A stretch of DNA of 12,044 nucleotides from the NCBI GenBank assembly GCA_023145535.1, contig JAGLDQ010000078.1:1-12044 (forward strand), given 5' to 3'. Positions 1 to 6,956 of this stretch are shown piece by piece. How positions within the stretch are numbered: the first letter of the stretch is position 1; each line of letters opens with the position of its first letter. The translations under genes were made by a program, and so were the position numbers. This DNA is from Cocleimonas sp. GTDB taxonomy: Bacteria; Pseudomonadota; Gammaproteobacteria; Thiotrichales; Thiotrichaceae. The notes under the pieces were generated by a model that was not told where the DNA came from, did no database searches, and saw only the letters and a list, made by a program, of their open reading frames with translations.

Positions 1-1044
1 GCACCCTTAGTGGTGATGATGGGACATTACTCTCGTAATCAAAATAACCCACATGCCGCCGCTTATGGCTGTGGTGCGTGTAGTGGTAAATTTAGTGGCC
101 CAAATGCGCGCGCGTTTGCATCAATGGCCAATACGCCTGCCGTGCGTGCCGAACTGGCAACACGTGGCATTCGTATTCCTGATGACACATGGTTTCTTTG
201 TGGAGAACATGATACCTGTAATGAGCGAGTCGTCTGGGATGATACTGATTTAATCCCCGAAGAGCTGACCGCTAACTTCCAAACACTACAAGATGAGATG
301 ACGCAGGCAGGGCAACATTCAGCCCATGAACGCTGTCGAAAATTAGCCTCTGCACCCAAAAAACCCACCTTACTCCGTGCCATAAAACATATTGCAGGAC
401 GCGGTGTGGACTATTCTCAGGCACGCCCTGAATTGGGTCACGCCACAATTGCGGTTGGTTTTGTTGGGCGACGTTATTTATCCCAAGGCTTATTTATGGA
501 TCGGCGCTGTTTTTTGATTTCTTATGATGCCACCGTTGATCCTGAAGGCGCATTTTTAGAACGATTATTACTCAGCGCAGGGCCTGTCGGTGCAGGAATT
601 AGCTTGGAGTATTACTTCTCTGCCGTCAATAATGAAAAATACGGCTGCGGTTCAAAGATTGTCCACAATCTATCGGGATTGTTTGGCGTAATGGAAGGCG
701 CAAGCAGTGATTTACGAACAGGCTTACCCCAGCAAATGATTGAGATCCATGAACCGATGCGCTTGCAACTCGTCGTTGAAGCAACGACAGAAACGTTGAC
801 TGAAATTTATATGCGCCAACCTTCGATTCAAGAGCTAGTCGGGAATGGCTGGATTTTATTATCCGCTAAAGATCCCGAATCGGAAGTGATTAGCACCTTT
901 GATCCTGATCGTGGCTGGGAGGTTTGGCAAGACACCGAAAAACCGCTGCCGACGGTTGATCAATCATCCGATTGGTATGCGGGGAATTATGATCATTTAT
1001 CCCCTGCTTTGATTAAACAGCAGAAGGTCAATACTCATGCTTAA
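1..1044 (+). CDS. dabA: DabA (DUF2309/UPF0753), inorganic carbon transporter subunit, C-terminal part (5' truncated)
   Basis: The reading frame is open from base 1 to a TAA at 1042-1044, so the gene starts before the window. The visible 347 codons are the C-terminal third of a DUF2309 protein. DabA is the cytoplasmic, beta-carbonic-anhydrase-like subunit of the DAB Ci-uptake system. It is thought to convert CO2 to bicarbonate vectorially while bound to the membrane protein DabB. The stretch GHYSRNQNN...YGCGACSG has a His (codon 25-27) and a Cys (codon 70-72) exactly 15 residues apart. This matches the spacing of the zinc ligands H524 and C539 described for Halothiobacillus neapolitanus DabA2. 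The other two ligands (C351, D353) would lie upstream of the window. A further family-like motif YGCGSKIVHNLSG lies at about codons 640-680 nt. The next ORF overlaps the stop by 8 bp and dabB follows, which supports one operon. Family assignment is firm; activity is inferred. Confidence 0.93.
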   Translation, partial: APLVVMMGHYSRNQNNPHAAAYGCGACSGKFSGPNARAFASMANTPAVRAELATRGIRIPDDTWFLCGEHDTCNERVVWDDTDLIPEELTANFQTLQDEMTQAGQHSAHERCRKLASAPKKPTLLRAIKHIAGRGVDYSQARPELGHATIAVGFVGRRYLSQGLFMDRRCFLISYDATVDPEGAFLERLLLSAGPVGAGISLEYYFSAVNNEKYGCGSKIVHNLSGLFGVMEGASSDLRTGLPQQMIEIHEPMRLQLVVEATTETLTEIYMRQPSIQELVGNGWILLSAKDPESEVISTFDPDRGWEVWQDTEKPLPTVDQSSDWYAGNYDHLSPALIKQQKVNTHA

Positions 1045-1186
1045 TACCCACGGCCACTTGACAACGTTGTTGAATGGCATTTATCCAATCAATAAAGAAA
1101 ACGATACGTTCATTTCGCCGCCATTAACGGCGAAAGACGCGTTTCAACAACAAAACAGCAGAAAAGAGGCAAGCCTTTATGTTTGA
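1037..1186 (+). CDS. Unrecognised 49-residue small protein bridging dabA and dabB
   Basis: An ATG at 1037 opens a 49-codon frame ending in TGA at 1184-1186. It begins MLNTHGHLTTLLNGIYP and ends RKEASLYV. The start overlaps the dabA stop by 8 bp and the stop overlaps the dabB ATG (1179) by 8 bp, so it fills the gap between the two genes exactly. A good Shine-Dalgarno, AGAAGG at 1022-1027, precedes the ATG by 9 nt. The protein is hydrophilic with no membrane segment, no cysteine and no motif I recognise. The arrangement (own ribosome site, double overlap) is typical of translationally coupled genes and argues that it is translated. It could be an accessory protein of the DabAB complex, or merely a coupling ORF that carries ribosomes to dabB. 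Function unknown. An alternative is chance openness of a 134-bp spacer. Confidence 0.6.
   Translation: MLNTHGHLTTLLNGIYPINKENDTFISPPLTAKDAFQQQNSRKEASLYV
1113..1135 (+). other. Perfect 8-bp hairpin between dabA and dabB
   Basis: TTTCGCCG (1113-1120) and CGGCGAAA (1128-1135) are perfect inverted repeats around a 7-nt loop. No T-run follows, so this is not a standard intrinsic terminator. It lies inside the 49-codon ORF, about 43 nt before the dabB start. It may be an mRNA processing or stability element that sets DabA:DabB stoichiometry, or simply incidental structure. The structure is seen directly; the role is inferred. Confidence 0.4.
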
Positions 1187-2753
1187 TACGACAGTAACCA
1201 CGCTAATGGTTGCGTTAATCCCTACTTTGCCCTTACTCGCCGCATTAGCCATCACACTCGGTTATATTTTCAATTGGAATCGAGAAGAGGCGGGTGAAAA
1301 AGAAACCGCAAGAATTGCATTAGGAACAGCCTCACTGTCTTTTATTCTCACCCTGTTTATCGCCATTAGCGCATTAATTTCAGGGCAGTCCGAAAAAATA
1401 GAATTAGGCCAGTGGCTTTCCTCAGGCGAGTTTTCAATAAAAATTAGCTTCTTGCTGGATCATCTTAGCCTCATTATGGCAACGTTGATTGGTTTTATTA
1501 TTCTCATCATCAATCGCTTCTCTATTAATTACCTACACCGCGAAGCAGGTTTCCAACGCTTTTTTATTCTGCTATCCATCTTTCATAGTGCGATGTTACT
1601 GATTGTTTTATCGGGCAATGCTGTCTTAACGTTTATCGGCTGGGAATTAGCAGGGGTTAGTTCTTATTTGCTCATCGCCTATTCATGGCATCGGGAAACC
1701 GCGACCCGCAATGCAGGGCGCGCTTTTGTGACGAATCGTATTGGTGATGCCGGCTTTTTACTGGCCATTGTCTTTAGTTTCTACTGGCTAGGCACGGTTG
1801 AATGGGATGAAATGTTAGGTGCAATGCAAACCAAACATGAATCACCTATTTTCATTGGTATTATTGTCGTTGGTTTTATGATTGCCGCCTTTGCCAAATC
1901 CGCACAATTTCCTTTTTCTGGTTGGATTACGCGCGCATTAGAAGGCCCGACCCCCTCAAGCGCCGTTTTTTATGGCTCTATTATGGTTCATGCTGGCGTG
2001 TATTTATTACTCCGCCTAGAGCCACTATTAAATGAAGTGCCTATTTTAATGCTTGTCATTGGCGTTATTGGCGCGATCACGGTCGCCTATGGCTATATTG
2101 TTGGATTGGTGCAAACCGATGTTAAATCCTCCTTTATGTTTTCTACCCTCCTACAGGTGGGATTAATGATGATCTGGATTGGGGCTGGCTGGTCTACCTT
2201 GGCATTGGTTCATTTGGTTATTCATGCTATTTGGCGAGCGTATCAATTCTTACACGCGCCCTCCTTTATGCAAATGGTGCAGCGCCCTGCGCGCCCTGTT
2301 CCTGACTGGCTGAAGAAAAAACATGGGCTTTATACCGCCGCATTACAACGTTTTTGGCTGGATGATATAGCCGATTGGCTATTAGTGAAACCAACTCAAG
2401 CATTAGCCCATGAAGCACAAGCATTTGATGAACAGGTAATCGACCGCATGACGGGTATGCCATCACAATCTAATATGCTCAGTACGCTAGCAAGCTGGGA
2501 AGCACATCAACATGGGCGCTTTGAGTTGCAAAGTGAGATTGGTATTGGGCGAGGCTTATTTGGCAAAACGATGCAGACCATTGCCTCTGCACTGCATTGG
2601 TTTGAAGAGAATCTGGTACTCAAAGGCAGTGGTGAAGGCTTAATGAATGGGCTGGATTATATGGGCCACTATATTGAAAAAATTGATACGTTGTTATCAA
2701 AGCCACGTTATTTGATCTTATTAATCATGGCAACCTTTGTGATTGTTCTATAA
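1179..2753 (+). CDS. dabB: DabB, NuoL/antiporter-like membrane subunit of the DAB inorganic carbon transporter
   Basis: This 524-residue polytopic membrane protein has the Proton_antipo_M (complex I ND5/MrpA) signature and is the partner of DabA. It is thought to couple cation or proton flow across the inner membrane to CO2 hydration. Visible landmarks are FIGWELAGVSSYLL with Glu156 (equivalent to NuoL E144), VTNRIGDAGFLL at 184-195, and AFAKSAQFPFSGW with Lys240 (NuoL K229). Next come EGPTPSSAVFYGS (255-267, Tyr265 where NuoL has His254) and HAIWRAYQFLHAPS (349-362, Arg353 where NuoL has Lys342). After about residue 365 the sequence is largely amphipathic with a single final hydrophobic segment (510-524). 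It therefore lacks the later antiporter helices of full NuoL (about 613 aa). An SD-like AGAGG at 1165-1169 lies 9 nt before the ATG. The neighbouring dabA supports DabB rather than complex I NuoL. Confidence 0.88.
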   Translation: MFDTTVTTLMVALIPTLPLLAALAITLGYIFNWNREEAGEKETARIALGTASLSFILTLFIAISALISGQSEKIELGQWLSSGEFSIKISFLLDHLSLIMATLIGFIILIINRFSINYLHREAGFQRFFILLSIFHSAMLLIVLSGNAVLTFIGWELAGVSSYLLIAYSWHRETATRNAGRAFVTNRIGDAGFLLAIVFSFYWLGTVEWDEMLGAMQTKHESPIFIGIIVVGFMIAAFAKSAQFPFSGWITRALEGPTPSSAVFYGSIMVHAGVYLLLRLEPLLNEVPILMLVIGVIGAITVAYGYIVGLVQTDVKSSFMFSTLLQVGLMMIWIGAGWSTLALVHLVIHAIWRAYQFLHAPSFMQMVQRPARPVPDWLKKKHGLYTAALQRFWLDDIADWLLVKPTQALAHEAQAFDEQVIDRMTGMPSQSNMLSTLASWEAHQHGRFELQSEIGIGRGLFGKTMQTIASALHWFEENLVLKGSGEGLMNGLDYMGHYIEKIDTLLSKPRYLILLIMATFVIVL

Positions 2754-2773
2754 AAAATGATCACATCGAATAA

Positions 2774-2797
2774 ACGTAGGGTGGAAGAATCCCACCA
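2774..2797. repeat. Short palindromic intergenic repeat (REP-like)
   Basis: The sequence CGTAGGGTGG...CCCACCAAA contains a small hairpin with GGTGG (2780-2784) pairing CCACC (2792-2796) around a 7-nt loop. The motif 'CGTAGGGTGG...CCACC' resembles short dispersed palindromes I know from intergenic regions of several gammaproteobacteria. This resemblance is from memory and only one copy is in the window. It directly precedes the larger inverted-repeat element. Confidence 0.4.
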
Positions 2798-2806
2798 AAT
2801 ACTAAG

Positions 2807-2972
2807 CTAGTACAGCACCCGCTAAGTTCGGCTAAATAACTTGTGAGGATTAATTTTTGCCAGCAAGGCGAAAAATTACAGTCCTAAGCAGAGCGACGGC
2901 AAAATTTTTTAACGAAGCTAGCAGAAATTTAGACCTCAAGTTATTAGTTGAACGTAGCGGGTGCTGTACTAG
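2807..2972. mobile_element. MITE-like non-autonomous element with ~40-bp terminal inverted repeats
   Basis: The left arm (2807-2848) starts CTAGTACAGCACCCGCTA and the right arm (2934-2972) ends TAGCGGGTGCTGTACTAG. The outer 18 bp match perfectly and the arms continue with a few mismatches and single-base gaps down to the CCTC/GAGG ends. The interior folds again (TAATTTTTGCC 2851-2861 against GGCGAAAAATTA 2867-2878), so nearly the whole 166 bp can snap back. No ORF is present. The ends C-TA-G...C-TA-G fit insertion into a CTAG site with TA duplication, the known preference of IS630/mariner-type transposases. A 4-bp CTAG duplication (IS5-type YTAR) is an alternative reading. The element occupies most of the 271-bp gap between dabB and the next gene. 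The inverted repeat is seen directly; mobility is inferred. Confidence 0.72.
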
Positions 2973-3024
2973 GCCTTAGCACAAGAAGCCTCTTAACAAG
3001 AATAGAATAGGAATAAAGAAAACA

Positions 3025-4545
3025 ATGATGCAATACAGCGAAATACAGGCAACATGGCCATTGCTAGAAGCATTGCAATTACTGCCGTTTATAGCCGCCT
3101 TAGTGCTATGGCATGTGCGTGGCAAGCCTGCTGCTATTATAGGATTAGTGGCGGTTACCTTAGAGATGTTGTTAGCATTGCAACTCTACCAACAGTTTGA
3201 TTTAACCTCTGACAGTATGCAGTTTGCCAATCAGGTCAATCTCTTTGGCGCACTGTCTTACCATGTTGCTGTTGATGGTATTAGTATTTTATTTATCCTC
3301 TTAACCGCACTGCTGACTCTCTTGGGCGTGCTTTTTATTATCTTCAGAAAATTACATCACACGGGTGTATTAGCTATTATGACGCTGATTCAAGCCTTAT
3401 TAATGAGCCAGTTTGTCACCGTTGATCTGTTGTGGTTTGTGCTGATGTCAACATTAGAGATCCTTGCACTGGGTTATCTTCTCTATCGTTGGGCCACCTT
3501 TATTGATGCCGAACCCATGATTATCCGCTATTCGCAATTTATGACGGTTGGCATTTTACTAATGCTGATGGGCACGTTTATGCTGGGCTGGAATTATTCG
3601 GGGCATCATAACGGAGACTGGAGTTTTGATCTTTATAAACTAGCCGCAACCCCCATCGAACCCGCCATTGCTACCTTTACCTTCTTTGCGCTATTTTATG
3701 GGCTAGGTGTACGTATCCCTATCTTCCCATTACACGGTTGGCTACCTTCCACCATTCAAGATGGCAATATTGCCGTTGCACCCATGTTTTTACTGGGCTT
3801 GAAAGTAGGTGTGTTTGGTCTCTTACGTTTTGTCTTTCCGATCATGCCTGAAATGGTGGTCGAATGGCATCAAATCGTCATTGTGTTTGCTGTGATTGGT
3901 ATTTTTTATGCGGCATTATTAGCAATGCGTCAAGTGAGCCTGCGCCGTTTAATGGCTTATGCGGTAATTAGCCACACGGGTATTTTAACCATTGGTTTAT
4001 TTACCTTACACAAAGAAGGCTTTGCGGGCGGGATTATGCTGGCCATTAACTTTGGTTTAGCTATTTCTGGCTTAATGTTTATGATTGGGCTGGTTTGGCA
4101 ACGGACTAATACAGCCTCTATTGAACGCTTAGGCGGCATCTTCCAATTTATGCCCATGGTCAGTCTTGCCTTTTTAGTTTCAGGGTTAGCCATCGCGGGT
4201 ATGCCTGGCACACCAGGTTTTGATGCCGTGCATTTAGTCTTAGAGTCCGCCATTTCAGAGTTTGGCGCGCTAGTCACCATCGCCGCCGCGTTAGGTAATG
4301 TCGTCGCCGCCGGTTTCTTATTATTCGCCTTCCAAAAAGCATTTTTAGCCGAACCAAAAGGGGATACTTCGCACTGGGACACCAGTCCTGCACAGATTAC
4401 TGAACGCGCGATGGCAATAATCGTTATTGTCGTCATTCTTGCGATGGGCTTTTTCTCTAATCTCTGGTTAGATCTATTTGATCATTCACTCAACGATTTA
4501 AGCGTGGTCTATAAGCAACTACTCGAAAAACAAGGAGGGCATTAA
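3025..4545 (+). CDS. NuoM-like (Proton_antipo_M) membrane protein with degenerate proton-channel residues
   Basis: This is a 506-residue protein with about 14 hydrophobic segments and the complex I ND4/MrpD antiporter fold. Recognisable blocks are VAVDGISILF (81-90), GVRIPIFPLHGWLP (228-241), LLGLKVGVFGLLRF (256-269), AYAVISHTGIL (311-321) and AGMPGTPGF (391-399). Aligned by eye to its downstream paralogue, several functional residues differ. The transmembrane-helix-5 Glu position is Thr143 (a Glu is at 145). The helix-7 Lys is Arg230. The helix-12 Glu position is Val402. Lys260 and His317 are kept. It may therefore be a structural or altered-ion subunit rather than a classical proton pump. 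The start follows an AGGA at 3009-3012, and ATG 3028 is an alternative. It ends 2 nt before the next gene. It belongs to the dab cluster, not to a nuo operon, since no other complex I genes flank it. Product family is firm; role is inferred. Confidence 0.82.
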   Translation: MMQYSEIQATWPLLEALQLLPFIAALVLWHVRGKPAAIIGLVAVTLEMLLALQLYQQFDLTSDSMQFANQVNLFGALSYHVAVDGISILFILLTALLTLLGVLFIIFRKLHHTGVLAIMTLIQALLMSQFVTVDLLWFVLMSTLEILALGYLLYRWATFIDAEPMIIRYSQFMTVGILLMLMGTFMLGWNYSGHHNGDWSFDLYKLAATPIEPAIATFTFFALFYGLGVRIPIFPLHGWLPSTIQDGNIAVAPMFLLGLKVGVFGLLRFVFPIMPEMVVEWHQIVIVFAVIGIFYAALLAMRQVSLRRLMAYAVISHTGILTIGLFTLHKEGFAGGIMLAINFGLAISGLMFMIGLVWQRTNTASIERLGGIFQFMPMVSLAFLVSGLAIAGMPGTPGFDAVHLVLESAISEFGALVTIAAALGNVVAAGFLLFAFQKAFLAEPKGDTSHWDTSPAQITERAMAIIVIVVILAMGFFSNLWLDLFDHSLNDLSVVYKQLLEKQGGH

Positions 4546-4547
4546 TA

Positions 4548-6038
4548 ATGGAATCAATGACACTACATATGGCTGATTTTTCATGGCTAAGTTTCCTCAT
4601 TCTCCTCTTGCCACTGGGTGCGGCCATTACGCTCTTAATCCCTGCCCGTGAAGCACGCTGGACAGCATTAACAATCAATTTAATTACCCTTTTCACCGCA
4701 TTAATCATTACCTTTGGCTTTGATAGTAGTTTGCAAGGTTTTCAATATGTAGAAAAATACGATTGGATTAGTGGTTTAAATATTCATTACTTCCTTGGAA
4801 TTGATGGGCTATCAGTCCTCTTTTTGCCCGCAACGGCTCTCTTATTTACAGCAGTGACACTGGCTTCATGGAATAGCATTGCGAAATTAAGAAACCTCTA
4901 TTTTGCATTAATACTAATCTTAGAAAGTGCAGTACTGGGCGTATTTGTAGCCTTAGACACGATTGTATTTATTCTCTTCTGGGAAATCACCCTCATTCCC
5001 TTATTCTTCCTTATTTCTCTCTGGGGCGTAGGCGCAAATCGACGCTATGCAGGGATGAAATATGTGCTGTTTATGATGGGTGGTGGGCTGCCTTTGTTAT
5101 TTGCCTTTGTCCTACTTGCAATAGGTGGAGAAAGTGGTCGCTACATTTTTGATTATACTGAATTGGTAAAAATCGCCAGAGACAATGAATATCAAACCAT
5201 TATCTTCTTTTTACTCCTGTTCGGTTTTGGCATAAAAACCCCCCTCTTTCCCATGCACACTTGGTTGCCTGTCTTAGCGCAAGAAGGACACCCTGCAACC
5301 GTTGCTACCATTGTTGGTTTGAAATTAGGTGCTTATGGTTTACTACGCTTTACGGTGCCAATGGCTCCTGATGCCGCGCACACCTTTCAAGGCTTAATGA
5401 TTGGCTTAGGCATTATTGGTGTGATTTATGGTGCGGTAGCCGCACTTAATCAAACCAATATCAGACGTATGCTGGCATTTTCGAGTTTAAGTCATGTTGG
5501 GTTGATTGTGATTGGTATCGCCACCATGAGTCAACAAGGCATTCAAGGCGCGGTGTTTCAACTATTAAACCTAACCATGGTCGCGGGCGGATTATTCTTG
5601 CTAACAGGCTTCCTCTATCAACGCATTGGCTCTAGTGATTTAGTTAGCTTAGGGGGTGTTGCGAAAACCATGCCACTCCTCACCTCTTTCTTCTTTTTGC
5701 TCGCCCTTGCCAATATCGGCGTACCTGCAACCAGCACCTTCCCTGCCGAGTTTTTATTAATTATGAGCGCATTAGGTCACTATACCGGTGTAGGACTAGC
5801 AGTATTATTTGGCATTGTGCTCAGCGCCACCTATATGCTGGAAATATTTCGTAAAAGCTTTTTGGGCGAATGCCGCAACGAAGCGGTCAGCGATGCACAA
5901 GACTTAAAAAAACGTGAAGTAATGATTGCCTTAGTTCTCTGCCTTATTGTGCTATTTTTTGGCTTTTTCCCACAACTAATCTTGGGAACAATAGAGGCTT
6001 CTGCAACGGGATGGGTTGAACTAGTTTCAAACAAATAA
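4548..6038 (+). CDS. NuoM-like (Proton_antipo_M) membrane protein, canonical channel residues intact
   Basis: This 496-residue polytopic inner-membrane protein has the ND4/NuoM fold. Key residues are all visible: ILFWEITLIPLFF with Glu146 (NuoM E144), GIKTPLFPMHTWLP with Lys230 (NuoM K234) and GLKLGAYGLLRF with Lys259 (K265). SSLSHVGL with His316 and FPAEFLL with Glu401 (E407) complete the set. It is therefore expected to translocate protons or another cation. A very strong Shine-Dalgarno, AAGGAGGG at 4532-4539, lies inside the end of the upstream gene, with the ATG at 4548. The 2-nt spacing shows tight co-translation with the degenerate paralogue, suggesting a 1:1 pair. Bona fide complex I NuoM is unlikely because nuoL, nuoN and nuoK are absent nearby while dabA and dabB are upstream. 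It may serve as an extra energy-coupling module for Ci uptake (inference). Confidence 0.85.
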   Translation: MESMTLHMADFSWLSFLILLLPLGAAITLLIPAREARWTALTINLITLFTALIITFGFDSSLQGFQYVEKYDWISGLNIHYFLGIDGLSVLFLPATALLFTAVTLASWNSIAKLRNLYFALILILESAVLGVFVALDTIVFILFWEITLIPLFFLISLWGVGANRRYAGMKYVLFMMGGGLPLLFAFVLLAIGGESGRYIFDYTELVKIARDNEYQTIIFFLLLFGFGIKTPLFPMHTWLPVLAQEGHPATVATIVGLKLGAYGLLRFTVPMAPDAAHTFQGLMIGLGIIGVIYGAVAALNQTNIRRMLAFSSLSHVGLIVIGIATMSQQGIQGAVFQLLNLTMVAGGLFLLTGFLYQRIGSSDLVSLGGVAKTMPLLTSFFFLLALANIGVPATSTFPAEFLLIMSALGHYTGVGLAVLFGIVLSATYMLEIFRKSFLGECRNEAVSDAQDLKKREVMIALVLCLIVLFFGFFPQLILGTIEASATGWVELVSNK

Positions 6039-6057
6039 TCTATAGCCCTCTATCCTT

Positions 6058-6951
6058 TTGATCCAGCAACTCTTCAATATTCTTTTCCCTGTTTTCTCGC
6101 TAATTTTAGCGGGATACCTCTATGCTCGCTGGCGACATCCCAGTATGTCAGCCGCAAATTTAATTAATCTTGAGCTGTTTATTCCAGCGTTATTGATTGA
6201 TGTTTTAGCCCAGAAAAATTTTGATTTAATCGCTTATTGGAATGTTATCCTAGCCTGCTTTATTGCCACTTTATTAGTAGGTGCGCTAGCGTGGCTAGTC
6301 AGTCGCCGCTTAAATTTACCCATCCGCCTTTTTGTCCCCTCGATGATGTTTAATAACTCAGGCAATATGGGTTTACCACTCGCTGTTTTTGCCTTTGGGG
6401 AAGATGCATTAGCAATGGCAGTGATCTTATTTTTAGTCAGCAATTTACTGCACAGCACCCTTGGCTTACGCATTGTCGGTGGGCGCATTGCTTGGTGGCG
6501 CGTACTCACTACGCCAATTAATATCGCCATGATCATTGGCTTAAGTATCAGCTTTAATCATTGGCAACTCCCTCAAGCGATTCACCTGCCAATTCATATG
6601 CTGGGTCAAATAGCTGTCCCCTTAATGTTAATCGCACTCGGTGTCCGCATGGTAGATGTTGATTTAAGTCTTTGGAAAGTGGGTGTACTTGGCGCAATCG
6701 TACGACCTATTATTGGTGTCGCTAGTGCCTTAGTTATTATGCTTTTCCTTCCCCTAGAAGAAGGACAAAAAGCCCAATTTCTTTTATTCTCAACCCTACC
6801 TCCTGCCGTTTTAAATTATATGTTTGCAGAAAAGTATGCACAACATCCCGCAGAAGTGGCATCCATTGTCGTAATAGGCAATGCGCTCTCGATTATTACG
6901 TTGTTAATCATGCTGCTTTACTTAGGCTCAACAGGAAGCTTGTTAAACTAA
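6058..6951 (+). CDS. AEC (auxin efflux carrier / Mem_trans) family permease
   Basis: This 297-residue protein has about ten hydrophobic segments and the Mem_trans (PF03547-type) pattern. The hallmark is MFNNSGNMGLPLAVFAFG at 97-114, where the N-x-G-N-x-G-x-P signature sits in a broken helix. The second half-repeat has GQIAVPLMLIALGVRM at 183-198. Bacterial members move organic anions such as malate or malonate; the substrate here cannot be read from sequence. The start is a TTG at 6058. An in-frame TAG at 6043-6045 rules out a longer frame, and the next Met is at residue 30, too deep into the fold. No clear Shine-Dalgarno is seen, so translation probably depends on coupling to the upstream gene, which ends 19 nt before. 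Co-transcription with the dab cluster is likely, but a functional link is only suggested. It converges with the gene on the opposite strand. Confidence 0.85.
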   Translation: MIQQLFNILFPVFSLILAGYLYARWRHPSMSAANLINLELFIPALLIDVLAQKNFDLIAYWNVILACFIATLLVGALAWLVSRRLNLPIRLFVPSMMFNNSGNMGLPLAVFAFGEDALAMAVILFLVSNLLHSTLGLRIVGGRIAWWRVLTTPINIAMIIGLSISFNHWQLPQAIHLPIHMLGQIAVPLMLIALGVRMVDVDLSLWKVGVLGAIVRPIIGVASALVIMLFLPLEEGQKAQFLLFSTLPPAVLNYMFAEKYAQHPAEVASIVVIGNALSIITLLIMLLYLGSTGSLLN

Positions 6952-6956
6952 GCTCA

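Noticed and set aside
63..383. 106-codon antisense frame over dabA
   Set aside because: Shadow of a conserved coding region; no recognisable motif or ribosome site.
1113..1135. Intrinsic terminator after dabA
   Set aside because: A perfect stem but no T-run afterwards; dabB follows within 45 nt.
2807..2972. CRISPR-like repeats
   Set aside because: Two arms are inverted, not direct, repeats and there is no series of spacers.
3957..4436. 159-codon antisense frame over the first NuoM-like gene
   Set aside because: Composition is that of a shadow frame (Lys/Pro/Ala rich, no domain) over a gene with clear homology; no SD or context.
1179..6038. Part of a respiratory complex I (nuo) operon
   Set aside because: Only L/M-type antiporter subunits are present, there is no nuoN, nuoK, nuoJ or nuoH, and they follow dabA; the first protein has a shortened NuoL tail.
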